DNA from: Citrobacter sp. R56
Lineage (GTDB): Bacteria; Pseudomonadota; Gammaproteobacteria; Enterobacterales; Enterobacteriaceae
Reading direction: 5' to 3'
DNA: 64,000 bases
Assembly: GCF_016811995.1 (NCBI RefSeq)
Contig: NZ_CP069159.1
Span: 4,402,001-4,466,000 of the forward strand
Shown here piece after piece: positions 63,545 through 64,000 of this stretch. The first letter of the stretch is position 1. Each line of letters starts with the position of its first letter. The notes beneath the pieces were generated by a model that saw nothing but the letters and a program-made list of their open reading frames with translations, did no database searches and was not told the DNA's origin. Made by a program: the position numbers and the translations under genes.

Positions 63545-64000
63545 ATGCAGAACATTATGAATTCCTGGTTCGTCCAGGGGATGATCAAAGCCACGTCTGA
63601 CGCCTGGCTGAAAGGCTGGGACGAGCGTAACGGCGGCAACCTGACATTGCGTCTGGATGAAGCGGATATTGCGCCATTTGCTGGCGATTTCCACGCAGAA
63701 CCGCGCTATATCGCGCTGAGTCAGCCGATGCCGTTACTGGCAAACACCCCATTTATCGTGACCGGCTCCGGTAAATTCTTCCGCAACGTTCAACTCGACC
63801 CGGCGGCAAACATCGGCGTGGTGAAAGTCGACAGCGATGGCGCGGGCTATCACATCCTGTGGGGCTTAACCCACGAAGCGGTGCCGACCTCCGAACTGCC
63901 GGCGCACTTCCTTTCCCACTGCGAGCGCATCAAGGCCACCGGCGGCAAAGACCGCGTGATCATGCACTGCCACGCCACCAACCTGATCGCCCTGACCTAC
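63545..64000 (+). CDS. rhaD: Rhamnulose-1-phosphate aldolase (partial, cut by window end)
   Basis: The first 152 codons of RhaD run off the right edge, still open; K-12 RhaD has 274 residues. It is a class II zinc aldolase that yields dihydroxyacetone phosphate and lactaldehyde. Visible features are [32 protein letters not shown], the phosphate-binding [11 protein letters not shown] and the metal-ligand [12 protein letters not shown] at the cut end. The ATG follows AGGAACACC. Confidence 0.96.
   Translation, partial: MQNIMNSWFVQGMIKATSDAWLKGWDERNGGNLTLRLDEADIAPFAGDFHAEPRYIALSQPMPLLANTPFIVTGSGKFFRNVQLDPAANIGVVKVDSDGAGYHILWGLTHEAVPTSELPAHFLSHCERIKATGGKDRVIMHCHATNLIALTY

Overview
The window is chromosomal DNA of an enterobacterium close to Escherichia, Salmonella and Citrobacter. 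This rests on gene order and on many proteins that closely match remembered E. coli K-12 sequences. The accessory content (KdgM-type porin with a GPH sugar transporter, and a DapA-like gene beside sodA) makes a Citrobacter-type genome my best guess, but the species is not proven. The segment corresponds to the K-12 stretch from rhaD to oxyR, read in the opposite orientation, with several lineage-specific insertions and losses at gene junctions.

Layout. 1-2340: OxyS small RNA with its OxyR operator, a sugar-acid MFS transporter and the 63-codon stump of a mannonate dehydratase (rspA/manD-like) gene. 2350-6946: arginine biosynthesis, argCBH divergent from argE across ARG boxes. 7291-12829: ppc, eptC and yijO. 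12801-13267: relics of the frw/pfl/ptsA cluster (tail of frwD, tail of ptsA). 13279-16175: fsaB, gldA and yijE; the gldA terminator is split by a 114-bp mobile-element-like palindrome. 16288-25298: katG, metF, a LysR/carboxymuconolactone decarboxylase pair, metL-metB and metJ, with MetJ operators. 25441-27758: GPH transporter, a gene-tail remnant and a KdgM-family porin, where K-12 has yiiX. 28096-36525: rpmE, priA, cytR, ftsN, hslVU, menA, rraA. 36717-42797: an SDR gene, zapB, glpFKX and fpr. 42853-49726: yiiR, yiiQ, tpiA, two DASS-type permeases, cdh and sbp. 49931-57275: pfkA, fieF, cpxP with CpxQ sRNA, cpxRA, yiiM, a DapA-like gene and sodA. 57562-64000: the rhamnose regulon rhaT, rhaSR, rhaBA and the first 152 codons of rhaD.

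How the genes work together. Most are core metabolism and envelope genes: arginine and methionine synthesis, glycerol and rhamnose use, glycolytic enzymes, and the oxidative (OxyS, KatG, SodA), heat-shock (HslVU) and envelope (Cpx) stress responses. Recognisable regulation includes ARG boxes, two MetJ arrays, a sigma-32 promoter, a perfect CpxR box, a Fur box, RhaS/CRP sites at rhaB and rhaT, and GlpR-like operators at glpF.

I found no complete unknown defence or mobile system. The most interesting signals are small: the element inside the gldA terminator with a 10-bp target duplication and two mutually exclusive internal hairpins; three gene relics whose deletion scars can be read; and a LysR-type operator lying on its regulator's own start codon. 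No tRNA, rRNA, CRISPR array, transposase or prophage gene was seen. Statements about what K-12 carries at a locus, and all quoted family similarities, are from memory and were not searched.
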